Below, one piece after another: positions 40,623-50,999 of a DNA stretch of 64,000 nt. The notes beneath the pieces were generated by a model, which saw nothing but the letters and a program-made list of their open reading frames with translations, had not been told where the DNA came from and made no database searches. Position 1 is the stretch's first letter, and each line of letters opens with the position of its first letter. The stretch covers positions 186,001 to 250,000 of the forward strand of contig JAECYW010000007.1 in NCBI GenBank assembly GCA_023014335.1, read 5' to 3'. The position numbers and the translations under genes are program-made. The stretch is from Galerina marginata. Taxonomy: Eukaryota; Basidiomycota; Agaricomycetes; Agaricales; Galerinaceae.

Positions 40623-42498
40623 TCATTTGCCGTCAATCTGGAGCCACATCGACCAACGCTTCTTCTCTTCTTCTGTCCCTTCAAAAACCCAATTGACCTT
40701 CTTGATCTCTGAGAAGCCCTCTGACAAGTCTGGTTCCTCGTAATTATCTCGGAATCCTGTGAAGGCGCCGTACGGCAGCAACATACGTTCAGGCTGATAA
40801 ACTGATTAGTTCTGCAATTTGAAGGGAAAGACGAATGTTGACGAACTTCTTTGGCAGCCGCCGAGGGCGGCATATTGAAGGCCCGGTAGAGATTATTATG
40901 CCACGCAAGTTCAATTGACCCAGTGAAGACGAAACACCTGAAACAGTTAAGGCGTGGAGGCGTGGATGAACGGTACAAAAGCGGCCTCACCTGGCTGTCA
41001 CGTTGTTAGCCTTGCAAGCGTCTAAGTAGTACTTTCGAGTCACAGCATTGCGGTTGGTATTATCTGTAATAATGATCAGGATATTAGCTGATGAATAAGA
41101 AATGTGCTGCCATACCGATGACACAACTTTGTCCGGCTTTCAAGGCTTCCTGGAGTGCCTTGACGCATTTATCACGAGTTTTGAGGGTATCTTGATTTAT
41201 TTGCAAATACTCCGCTGGCTGAAAATATCGGCGGAAAAAGGTCGACTTCCCTAAACACGGGTATCCTACAAATAGAACGACTTCCTGCTTGCGAATAAGA
41301 GGTACAATGGGAGATGATGATGGTGTTACAAGGGGCACTAAGGTCAAGTCAATACACCAAGTTACAAGCGAGCCGAAATAGTACAAACAGTCTGGTAGAG
41401 AGGCAGCCCGGAAGCCGGGCAAAGAGTAATTCTCGTGGGGTGGCAATTTTAGGAAGTACTCCTGGTGGTACAGATGTATTACTGCGGAAATTCATTCAAG
41501 AGAAGTCAACGACACACCTCAGGGGTAAAAAATGTGAGGCCGATGTTTTGGGCCCATTTGCGGTCTGTACTCGAGAAATCACCTTTGGCTTTAGGATATT
41601 GTCGCCCAGCAGCATCGCCCACGAAAAAGGAGGCGGATTTGTCTATGCGCAGAGTTTAAGCTCGAGGATCGACGAATTGTCGATGCACAATGAACAACTA
41701 CCTATATGTACACCTTCTTCCATGAATAACCTTTCTATTTCGAACCATATCCCAGGCATAGGCTTCCTGTACTGATCTTTGCCGGTAGCTGCGAAAATGC
41801 GAAATGGCACCTCGCTTAACTAGAACAAATAAGTCAGTACGTTGGATAGGGAGGACTGGTCAACTCACAGCCTGTCCAATAAGAGGTACCTTGTCCTTCC
41901 AAGTTGTTAGAGCGGCTGCTTTGATACCTTGGTTTGAGACCAGCACAATCGCATACCTACGGGAGGTGAATTCAATCAATAAATCTGACTGGAATGTGCC
42001 TCACCCAGTGTCATGCAGTTCCTTCAACTTGTCAGGAATGAACGATCTCCACCAAGTCCATGTCGGAGGCTTGCCTTTTTCTGTTTTGTTACCAAATTCT
42101 GACTTGATTACTGTGCCATCTAGATCGAGAGCTGCCACTTTCGTGGAAGTCTCGGGCTTGAGATTAGCGCCATACAGACATGACCCTGTAGATCCTAACG
42201 GCTTTAACCACTGAAAAGAACCTTGCGCCTTTTTCTCTGAAGGTTTGGAAAAGAACGGGTGGACTGTAGGGAAGGTTGAATATTGTGTGGTAAGCACCAA
42301 ATCATTTTCGTACTTTTAGCGACTTTCTGCGTTGTGTCGGCCACCGCTTCAAGTAATTTCCGCTTTTTTGAGGGCCCTTGGTGGAATAAAGAGTGAATTT
42401 TCGTGAAAAGGGCCTACATTTAAAGATGGGCTATGAGGCTCACCTGGTTCCTGCAGTGAGGCATTCGGATCGGCACTGGCACTTGATCCCCCGAGCAT
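40623..42498 (-). CDS. pnk1: Polynucleotide kinase 3'-phosphatase (PNKP/Pnk1 type)
   Basis: A DNA single- and double-strand break repair enzyme that makes 3'-OH and 5'-phosphate ends. The HAD phosphatase domain has VAALDLDGTVIKS (DxDGT) and AIVLVSNQGIKA, followed by SSFFVGDAAGRQ. The kinase domain has EVVLFVGYPCLGKSTFFRRY (P-loop), SCVIDNTNRNAVTRKYYLDA, CFVFTGSIELAWHNNLYRAF and the end KRWSMWLQIDGK. There is no FHA domain, as in fission yeast Pnk1. The first in-frame ATG (MLGGSSASADPN) is used as start. Two introns (about 42384-42450 and 42248-42308) connect a basic segment (GPSKKRKLLEAV) to the phosphatase domain. Confidence 0.9.
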
Positions 42499-43637
42499 CC
42501 TTGACTGTGTTCTGAAAGCCTCTGGTCTCAGCGCTGGTATAGCAAGTATTAGCGAGTGCGGCGCACTGGCCCGGACAGCAAACAACCTGGATAGAATAGT
42601 AGGTGATAATTATTCACAAGCTCGGTGATAGGATTCAACTTCAACGCGTCGCTGGTGATCTGTGACAGTCGCGTCGGACTTCTTTCTAGATTTGGATTAT
42701 TTCAAATCCGAATGAGACACGACAGCTAATGTTCGAGCTTGATATTCTACCATCATGAGCTGCAATCATCGTCATTATCCATCGCCAATTCATTTTTGTG
42801 AGCTCACGAAGGCCAACGCAGTGATAGCGAAGCCGATATTCGTCCTACCAACTTGCTTAACCAGGCATAATAAAGAGGAAAGGTATAAAGATGGTCGCGT
42901 AAGGTCGCGTGTTCAACATGAACTGGCTCGACAGCGATTACCCTGCCACCGCAGACACATCTGCCCCTGGTGTTGCTCCTGGAAGCTGCTTGGTGCAAAC
43001 CCCCTGTCGTCATTCCTAATTCTGGTGAATCGGACCCGTTTGTCGCTTTATGAGCGAACAAGTTTCTCTCGAGCTGTCTGCCGGCCCCCATGATCCAACA
43101 ACAGCAAGTACCCACAGGCCCGGTCGAAACCACTTGGCTGATTTTTAGTGACTCAATTTATTTGGACGAGACTGCGGGCATTATCCCACATCCTGTTAGG
43201 TACAGCGTCGAAGATCAGGAAGAAGTATTTTACGCTCGCCAGGCAGACTGGATTGACTATCAACAGGCTTGCTGGACAACGTATAGTGAAGCCTCGACTT
43301 CTCGTATACTGCCTTTTTAGATTCTCAAATCCGCTGCGAATCGACCTATAGTTCGTGACCAGCAGTGTCCATCTCACGCAGCCATTCTCTGGATTAGATG
43401 ACACGAACTATTTTTATTTTTTAACGGGAAATCGTCGCTGTTCACCATAACCATCACACCCTCTCAAAAAGTAGAATATAATCCAAATATTATAAATTGC
43501 TAGTTGAGGAACGAAATCTGCCGCTGGTACGCGAATCCAATCACATGATCTACGACATATCTGCCTGCGAACTTGGACCAGGTGTTGATTTCGAAAGTTG
43601 ACCGCGTCACCAAGGATCTCATCTGTATCCAATTACC
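42499..43637. other. 1.1-kb gene-poor interval
   Basis: This holds the pnk1 upstream region, the GH7-like remnant and the presumed promoter of the JmjC gene. Short open frames such as 43090-43320 show no recognisable domain. No terminal repeats or target-site duplications of a transposon were seen. Confidence 0.5.
42918..43019 (+). pseudogene. GH7 cellobiohydrolase-like remnant
   Basis: In the 1.1-kb gap between pnk1 and the JmjC gene a short frame reads MNWLDSDYPATADTSAPGVA followed by PGSC. It corresponds to the conserved near-C-terminal block of GH7 cellulases (NMLWLDS.YP......PGVARG.C). A stop codon (TAA at 42900) precedes it in frame and another (43017-43019) follows. No signal peptide, catalytic E-x-D-x-x-E block or cellulose-binding module is visible around it. 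I read it as a decayed or transposed gene fragment. The match covers only about 24 residues and is by eye. Confidence 0.5.
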
Positions 43638-46058
43638 ATGGCCCCTACCAAGCGGCGTTCCACCCGGAACCCCCCAAAATCACCGCCTCCAGAGGCATCC
43701 GCATCCGCCCCCGTCGGCGCAGCAGGCGCCGCGTCGTCCAAGTCCAAGTCCAAGTCGGCGTCCGTGTCCGCGCAGTCGCCCGTGCCTACGACGAATGCCA
43801 TGAACACCGAGCCAGATTCTGCGGCCGAGCCCGACGCCGCCCAGGCCCAGAATGCCAATGCGAACGACGAGACGTGCCCCGCGTGCACACCGGCGACGAA
43901 GGAGCTGATGAACGGCTCGCGCAAGGAGAGCTGGATCGAGTGTGACAACTGCAATACGTGGTACCATTGGCGGTGTGCGGGGAACGGCGAGGACGTGGAG
44001 AACATCGCAAAGTGGTACGTGTGCGCCTTTTGGGTTTTTTGCATATGTTTTTTTGGGCCGGAATTTGAATGACATCACGCTTACCTTTCTTTTCTTTCTG
44101 TTCCTCATCGGTCGTTTGCTGCATACCGTACACTGCTGTTACTCTACACCCTCCAATTCCACGAACTTGTCCAGGTACTGCCCACCCTGCACCACGACCG
44201 ACCCGACCCGTCTCATGACTCTCAAAGCCCCCGCGCGCAAGTCCTCGCGGAAGCGCACCCAGCGGGACTACGCGAACCTCAACTCGGGTCTCGGGTCCGA
44301 CCCCAACCGCTTCTTGCGCATGCTCGAGTCGAAGGAGATCAAAAAAGACCCGTTCAGGCGCATGGCAGGCGCGGAGCTGGACTCGGCGTGGCTGGAGGAT
44401 GAAGGTGCAGGTGCGCTGACGGAGCCGATCATTATTGAGCAACCGGAGGGTCTGGGAATGAAGATGCCGCCGCGGGATCTGACTGTCGAGCATGTGGCCG
44501 AGTACATTGGAGAGGATACTCCGTTGGAGGTTATTGGTGAGGAGGTCCGAATTTTTAAGAATTTTTTTGGTTTGCTCACACAATTCTCCAAGACGTCGCC
44601 TCACAATCCACTGCGCCCAACTGGAACCTCGGGAAATGGGCGGACTACGTGGAGCTAGAGGCGTCGAAGCGCGAAAAGGTGCTGAATGTGATCTCACTGG
44701 AGATTTCGGGGACGGAGCTGGCGAACATGATCCTGCCGCCGAAAATTGTGCGGGACTTGGACTGGGTGGAGAATTTTTGGCCGAGCACGCGGCGGGGGAA
44801 AAATAATACGTACCCCAAGGTGCAGCTGTACTGTTTGATGGGCGTTGCTGGGGCGTGGACGGTATGTACGAATGTTGAAATTTTAGTTGTGGCCCCTGAT
44901 AATTCTGTTAGGACTGGCATATTGATTTTGCGGGTTCTTCGGTGTACTATCATATTCTTCATGGATCAAAAGTGAGCTACAGTCTGTGTTGTCGAGGATA
45001 CGGATTTGAACAGATTTTCTAGGTGTTTTATTTTATCAGGCCAACAGTGGCGAATCTAGCTGCGTATGAGAAATGGTCGGGCAGTGAATTGCAGAACCAG
45101 ACGTGGCTCGGGGATATGGTGGACGAGGTATTTAAAGTGGAATTAGTGGAGGGGAACACTATGATCATCCCGACGGGCTGGATTCATGCGGTGGTGGGTG
45201 ATTTTGTCGAGTATTGTGTCCGTGATCTGACGAGGAACAGCATACACCGATTGACACACTTGTGTTTGGAGGCAACTTTTTGCATTCGTATGAGGTAGCA
45301 ACGCGTATGTATCTGTTGCTTGTGTTGGGTATTATACTGACTAGCGGATTAGAACTGAGGGTGCGCGAAATTGAAATCGCAACGCAGGTACCCAAAAAGT
45401 TTACGTTCCCAATGTTTACAAAGTGCGTGCTCTACACTAGTTTTAAAAAATACCAAGCTGACAATCAAGCAGACTGTGCTGGTACGTGGGGGACAAATAC
45501 CTGCGGGACTTGAAGGCGACATCTGTGGGGTCGTTCTCTCCGCGGGTTCTGAACGGGATGCTGACGCTTGCGGAGTTTCTTGTGACGGAAGCGCGGGTGC
45601 TGGAGACAGGCAGCGAAACGGCGAAAAAAGAAGCGAAAGAGAGCATCCCGACGGACCGGGTGAAGGACGGGCCTGCGATGGCGAGAGAGCTGCGGTGGCG
45701 GGTGAAGCACGCGATGGGGGACACAAGCGACAGCGAGGAGAGCCCTGGGCCGCGGCGGAAGGCAATGGCGGGGAACAAGCGTCGGCGAGTGGACGAGGAG
45801 GAGACGGGGCATTTCCGACACTTCAAGCCCAAGGCATGGGACGGGGTGGTTGCGACGAAGGAAGAGGAGACGACGGAGAAGGAGCGGGGACGGCGGCCCG
45901 GGGAGAGCGAGGATCTGAGTGTTGGATGGGAGGGCGGGGACGAGGGCGAGGAAGCGACAGTGCGGCGGATAGTAGAGCGGGTCGTCAAAGTGCGGCGGAC
46001 CGGGGACGGCGTTGAGCGACAGCGGATAGAGCGGATCGTAGAGGCGTGGAGCTGGTAG
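43638..46058 (+). CDS. JHDM1/KDM2-type JmjC histone demethylase with PHD finger
   Basis: An Fe(II)/2-oxoglutarate dioxygenase acting on histone methyl-lysine (H3K36 in the JHDM1 group). After a disordered Ala/Ser-rich N-terminus comes a PHD finger ([34 protein letters not shown]). The JmjC region shows [59 protein letters not shown] (Fe ligands H-x-D and the 2OG lysine), and [20 protein letters not shown] with the distal His. A helical extension ([34 protein letters not shown]) is followed by a Glu/Arg-rich tail ending EAWSW. Six or seven introns are inferred. Base composition in the 5' and 3' exons is GC-rich. All active-site residues are present, so an active enzyme is expected. Confidence 0.92.
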
Positions 46059-46098
46059 ATATGTAGTGTGGGAAATATATACATTGCCTCTTTCTGCC

Positions 46099-48020
46099 AT
46101 GTCGCTCGCGAACCGTAGTGGCCACGATGTCCGGCCTGTGCGCCTGCCCAGTCTGTGTCTCTTTCTCCCCGCTGACTAGTGCTTATGCCCTTTCTAGCCA
46201 TCGCCCCGCCCGTCTACCAGGAGCAGTTCGATCCCTCCGAGTCCTTTTCTGCCCTGCACATCGCCGACGACCCCATCCCCCGTGCCCCGTCCGCCATGTC
46301 CCTGCGCTCAATGCACTCGGCACATCGCGCCCCGCCCCCGCGCCACGCCATGACCCTCCCCCCGCAGTCCCACGCCCCCTACGACAACGGCCCTCCCTAC
46401 GCCTACGACCACCAGCAGAACGGCGGATTCCGCTCACCCGACAGCTTTGGCTCCATCTCACCCCAGTACCCCCAGCAGCAGCAGCAGCAGCAGCAGCACG
46501 CCCCATACCCTCCACAGCAGCAGCAGCAATGGCAGTCTGGCGGCTACAACCCCCTCTTTGCTGCTGCCTCTGACGTCCTCGGCATGGGTCCTCCCCCAGG
46601 CGCTCCTGGTCCCCCTCCCGGTCCACCTGCCTTATATCCAGACCGAAATGCTTATGGTCCTCCCATGCCCTCTGATCGCAGTGTCTACGCTGCATCCGTT
46701 TCTTCGGGTCACTCGGGCAGCTCCAGCCAAATGTCTTATCCCCAATCCATCGATCCCCAGTCAGAGTTCGACCCACGCCCCTCATACCAACGCGCCGCCA
46801 CCTCTGCCTCCCTCGCACCATCGTCCACCAAAAGCAAAGCCGTCGATCTCAATGCCCCACCCTTCACCAAAGAGTACATTGACCAGTACCGCCACCGCAT
46901 CAAGGCAGACCCTGATCCAGAGGCCCACTTTCTCTACGCAAAGTACCTCATCGATGCCGCAAAGTACATCCGCACCACCCACAAGGACCAGCGCACCGCC
47001 AAAAAGTACAGTGAGGTCCTCATCACAGAGTCTCTCAAAGTCATCCGCCGCCTCGCTACACAGGGCGAGGCCTACGATGAAGCCCAGTTCTTCCTTGCAA
47101 ATTGTTACGGCACTGGTGCACTCGGTCTCCAAGTCGACCACGAGCGCGCCTACCACCTCTATCTACAAGCAGCAAAGCAGAACCACGCCGCCGCCTCCTA
47201 CCGCGTCGCTGTCTGCAACGAGATCGGCGCTGGCACAAAAAAGGAGCACAGCAGGGCCGCTGCATTTTACCGCAAAGCCGCATCGCTCGGCGACACACCG
47301 GGCATGTTCAAACTCGGCATGGTCCTCCTCAACGGCTCCCTAGGCGAGCAGAGCAACCCTCGCGAGGCTATCAGTTGGCTCAAGCGCGCAGCAGAGCAAG
47401 CAGACGAAGAGAACCCCCACGCTTTGCACGAGCTTGCCCTGCTCTACGAGAACCAGTCCGGGCAACTGGTGCCCTACGACCCAGTCTACGCCAAGAGCCT
47501 CCTCACCCAGGCCGCGCAACTGGGGTACACCCCTTCGCAGTACAAGCTCGGTCAGGCCTACGAATACGGCTCGCTCGCGTGCCCCGTCGACCCCCGGCGT
47601 TCCATCGCGTGGTATACCAAGGCCGCGGAGAAGGGCGACTCGGAGGCGGAGTTGGCGCTGAGCGGGTGGTACCTCACGGGCAGCGAAGGCGTGCTGAAGC
47701 AGAGCGACTCGGAGGCGTATTTGTGGGCACGCCGCGCGGCCAACAAGGGCCTGAGCAAGGCGGAGTATGCGGTAGGGTATTATGCCGAGGTGGGCATTGG
47801 AATCAAGCAGGACGTCGAGTTTGCAAAGAGGTGGTACATGCGTGCGGCTGGTATGTTTTCTCTCTTTTTGTACAACCTTGATACTGACGTCTTTACTTTA
47901 GCTCAGGGAAATAAGCGCGCGATGAACCGACTGACAGAGATGAAGCGGATGGGTACCAAACGGGGCAACGTCGCGCGTCCCACACGACAGCAGGCCAAGG
48001 ACGAGTGTGTCATTGGATGA
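46099..48020 (+). CDS. SKT5: Skt5/Chs4-like Sel1-repeat chitin synthase activator
   Basis: Sel1-repeat scaffold related to yeast Skt5, which recruits and activates chitin synthase III at the bud neck or septum. The first 200 residues are Pro/Gln-rich. A conserved lead-in (LNAPPFTKEYIDQYRHRIKA) is followed by about seven Sel1 repeats (AHFLYAKYLIDAAKYI, AQFFLANCYGTGALGL, ASYRVAVCNEIGAGTKK, MFKLGMVLLNGSLGEQ, SQYKLGQAYEYGSLACP, AELALSGWYLTGSEGV, AEYAVGYYAEVGIGIK). The tail is basic and ends KDECVIG; I do not see a clear CaaX box. The start at 46099 uses a 47-nt intron (46151-46197) that joins in frame; an unspliced start at 46185 is the alternative. A 51-nt intron near 47851-47901 is a multiple of three with no stop. 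Confidence 0.82.
46473..46531 (+). repeat. CAG repeats encoding polyglutamine
   Basis: Two CAG runs (8 units from 46473, about 5 units from 46514) encode two glutamine tracts in the disordered N-terminus of the Skt5-like protein. Such trinucleotide runs are prone to length variation between strains. Confidence 0.85.
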
Positions 48021-48187
48021 TCTAGTTGCATACATAGAACCCCGGATCTACATTTAATGACTTTCTTCATATCATCGTAGCAGGCTTGTTCAGTTATTTA
48101 TTCACGTCTTTTCTTCTTCTTCGCCTTGGTAGTATACGAATAATAGTTTGCCGTGCTTTTGCAACACGACTACAGCATGCCCGCTAG
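48021..48187. other. Intergenic 3' region between convergent genes
   Basis: Spacer between the stops of the Skt5-like and pgk1 genes with a TTTTCTTCTTCTTCG pyrimidine run. No coding signal is seen. Confidence 0.5.
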
Positions 48188-49816
48188 TCACTTTTCGCTC
48201 AGCTCAGCAACACCTGGCAGAGTCTGTTCACCAGTAATTAGTTTTAAATGCCTTTGAACGTCCTTCAAACGTACCTTGCCCTCCAGAAGCTCGAGACTGG
48301 CACCACCGCCAGTGCTAACATGGCTCAATTTGTCTTCGGCGCCATACTGGGCAACCACCGTGGCGGTATCGCCTCCGCCAACGATGACAGTGGCGCCCTT
48401 CTGCACGACCTCAACCGTCGCGTCCAAGAGCGATTTCGAGCCTTCCGCAAACGCGGGGAACTCGAAAACACCAGGGGGTCTATTGCGTCCAATTCAGTCT
48501 AGGACCGAGATGCACGGAAAGAAACTTTACCCATTCCACAGAACGGTCTTGGCTTCCAGCACGGTCTGCTTGAAGAGCTCGCGGCTTTTAGGGCCCGCAT
48601 CGAGGCCCATCCAGCCGTCTGGGATCCCTTCCTGGTCAGTGGCGAGCCCAGTCTAAAAATAAAACAGACGCGTAATTAGCACTGGAGATTTCTCCGATGA
48701 ACGTGTGCAGGTAATGAATGACGCACCTTTGCGTCCTTGTCGAATTTGTCGGCTGTGATGTAGTCGACGGGGAAGACGAGCTTGACGTTGTTTTTCTTGG
48801 CCTTTTCGACGAGGCCGGCGACTTTCTCTGAGCCTGGCGCGTCGAAGAGCGAGTTGCCGATCTGTAGTGACGTCATTATCTATTCTGTTATCATATTCTG
48901 AAGGACGTACGGAAACATGGTCAAGGGTCTTTTTGAAAGTAAAGGCCATACCACCACAGATAATTAGAGAGTTGACCTAGCAGACCATAATCAACACCAA
49001 GCAAGATTGATTAGTTGAAGTTGACTGCACCTTATCCAACATATTATCGATCAACTGGATTTTGTCAGAAACCTTTGCACCACCGAGGATAGCAAGGAAA
49101 GGACGCTCAGGGCTCTCAAGAGCCTTGGCAAAGTACTCCAGCTCTTTCTTCATCAGGAAGCCAGCCGCACGCTGGGGCAGTTTCACGCCGACCATACTCG
49201 AATGAGCGCGGTGAGCAGTGCCAAACGCGTCATTCACATACACGTCCCCGAGCTTGGTCAGCTCTTCGCGGAAGTTGGAGACTTTCGCAGGGTCCGCCTT
49301 TGTCTTGCTCCCGTCCTTGGCCTTTACGGAGCCCTCCTCCTCGATGTGGAAGCGCAGGTTCTCGAGCAGGATGACGGAGCCTTCCGGTGCAGAGTTGACG
49401 GCTTGCTCGACCTCTGGACCTACGCTGTCGGTAAGGAATTTTACAGGTTTGCCGAGCTGATGCTCGACTTCTGCGGCGACGGGTTTGAGTGAATACTTCT
49501 CGACGACTTTGCCGTCGGGGCGGCCGAGATGCGACATCAGAATGACGGCGCGGGCACCTGGGGATCGTAAGTTGGGACGGCAAGCCGATAGGAAAAATAC
49601 ATACCGTGCTCGAGGGCATACTTGATCGTAGGAATAGCGGCTACGATTCTCTGCAAGACGGTGAATCGGAAAGAACAGGAGGCGACGGCGGAAACGACGT
49701 ACAGCAGGGTTGGTGATCTTGCCGTCCTGGATGGGGACATTGAAGTCGACGCGGATGAGGACGCGCTTGCCCTTGAGATCGAGGTCAGTAATAGAGAGTT
49801 TGTTGGAGAGCGACAT
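48188..49816 (-). CDS. pgk1: Phosphoglycerate kinase
   Basis: Glycolytic enzyme making ATP from 1,3-bisphosphoglycerate. The start [20 protein letters not shown] is standard, followed by [15 protein letters not shown] and, after an intron of about 115 nt, [20 protein letters not shown] and [18 protein letters not shown]. Later blocks are [85 protein letters not shown] and the hinge [13 protein letters not shown] followed by [17 protein letters not shown]. The ending [11 protein letters not shown] is typical. Six or so introns are inferred. It is divergent from the RGG-rich gene over 117 bp. Confidence 0.96.
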
Positions 49817-49933
49817 GGTGTCCTGGAGAGATTGGATAGCAATCGCCGCGTATTTATATTCAACGCGCGTTCGGGTTAGGGTTCGATCAATTAATTCCAG
49901 ACCCAACCCTCCTGCTCTGAATCCAACCAGACC

Positions 49934-50833
49934 ATGGCCGAAGAATCCACCAACGCCCTCGGCCTCGATTTCTCCCAGCTCACCGTGGACGACAACCCAG
50001 AGGTCAAGGTCGACGACGTGCCCCCCGAGTCCTCGTCGCAGAATGTCGACCCCGCCACCGCATCCCCAAACAGACCCAAGGAGAAGGAGAAGCCGTACGT
50101 CAACCCGGAGCGCGTAAAGACTGGCGGAAGCCAAAGGGTACTACCGGTCCATCTTCATTTCTGTGTTTGGCATTGGCATTAACCGGAATCGATCAGGATA
50201 AATTGACGGACGAAGCGCTCCAGGAAAGAATGGCGCGCATTCGAGAGCAGAACGAAAAAATCAGACAGCGGAAACTGGTCAGTCCATCCGTTTCTTCCTC
50301 AAATCCTTTTACTTATCATGCACACACAGGACGTCCAAGCAGACGAAGACGCCTTCCGCAAAACTCAAGAAGTTGAACGCGCCAAACAAGCCCAGAACCG
50401 CAAGATCCAATCCGACATCGACCGCGCTCGCGATCAGAACGCGAAACGCAAGCTGGACAAGGTGCAGAGCCGGGAATGGGACTCTGGAAAGCCCTCTGCC
50501 GATCGCCATAGGCCAAACGCCAGCAGATCGCAGCCCGCAGCTCCTGTTCAAGCCGAAGCTGCAGCCGAACCGCAGGAAGAGGTTTCGGCACCTGAGGCAG
50601 CGTCTTCAACGACCAACGCCACACCCGCAAGTCCTGCTGAAGCAAATGCCGAGTCTGGAGGAAACTGGGCTCGTGGTGGCCACTTACCTCCTCATCCGCG
50701 AGGAAGGGGCAGAGGCAGGGGTGCTGGTAATCGGGGACGCGGTGGTAACAACCGCGGTCGCCAATCTGGTACACCCGCAGCCAGTACATCAGAGGCGCCG
50801 ACGACAGAGCCTAAGCCGCCTGCTTCGACCTGA
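49934..50833 (+). CDS. RGG-rich protein of unknown function
   Basis: I do not recognise a named family with certainty. Three exons (introns near 50138-50196 and 50277-50329) give about 260 residues. The N-terminus is acidic. The centre is a charged helix ([40 protein letters not shown], then [14 protein letters not shown]) that faintly resembles the coiled segment of CCDC9-type proteins. The C-terminus is an RGG/RG-rich box ([15 protein letters not shown]), common in RNA-binding proteins. A role in RNA binding or mRNP assembly is only a guess from the RGG box. It shares its promoter region with pgk1. Confidence 0.75.
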
Positions 50834-50999
50834 TATCACACTTTATATTATTCTCAATGTGATACCCTTTCAATTGCAACATACTTCATCCATATGCTGT
50901 GCATGCTATCGAAACATCCAACTGGATCTTTTCAACGTGATCATGGTTTTGACTCTGTAAATACGGTTTAATAGTACATGTAATGTTGTCACGCCAACA

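Noticed and set aside
42755..43093. Open frame of 112 codons as an intact gene
   Set aside because: It reads the GH7-like segment in a different frame, has no recognisable domain and no supporting context; the alternative frame with the GH7 match explains the region better.
43786..44697. Long open frame on the minus strand (303 codons) opposite the JmjC gene
   Set aside because: It lies antisense to well-supported PHD/JmjC coding exons in GC-rich sequence, is Arg/Pro/Ser-rich and shows no domain; it is a compositional shadow.
45443..46201. Long minus-strand open frames opposite the end of the JmjC gene and the start of the Skt5-like gene
   Set aside because: GC-rich codon-bias shadows without recognisable motifs, crossing two supported plus-strand genes.
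49873..49883. GGGTTAGGGTT as an interstitial telomere repeat
   Set aside because: Barely more than one TTAGGG unit, in the promoter between two housekeeping genes; too short to be more than chance or a telobox-like promoter word.
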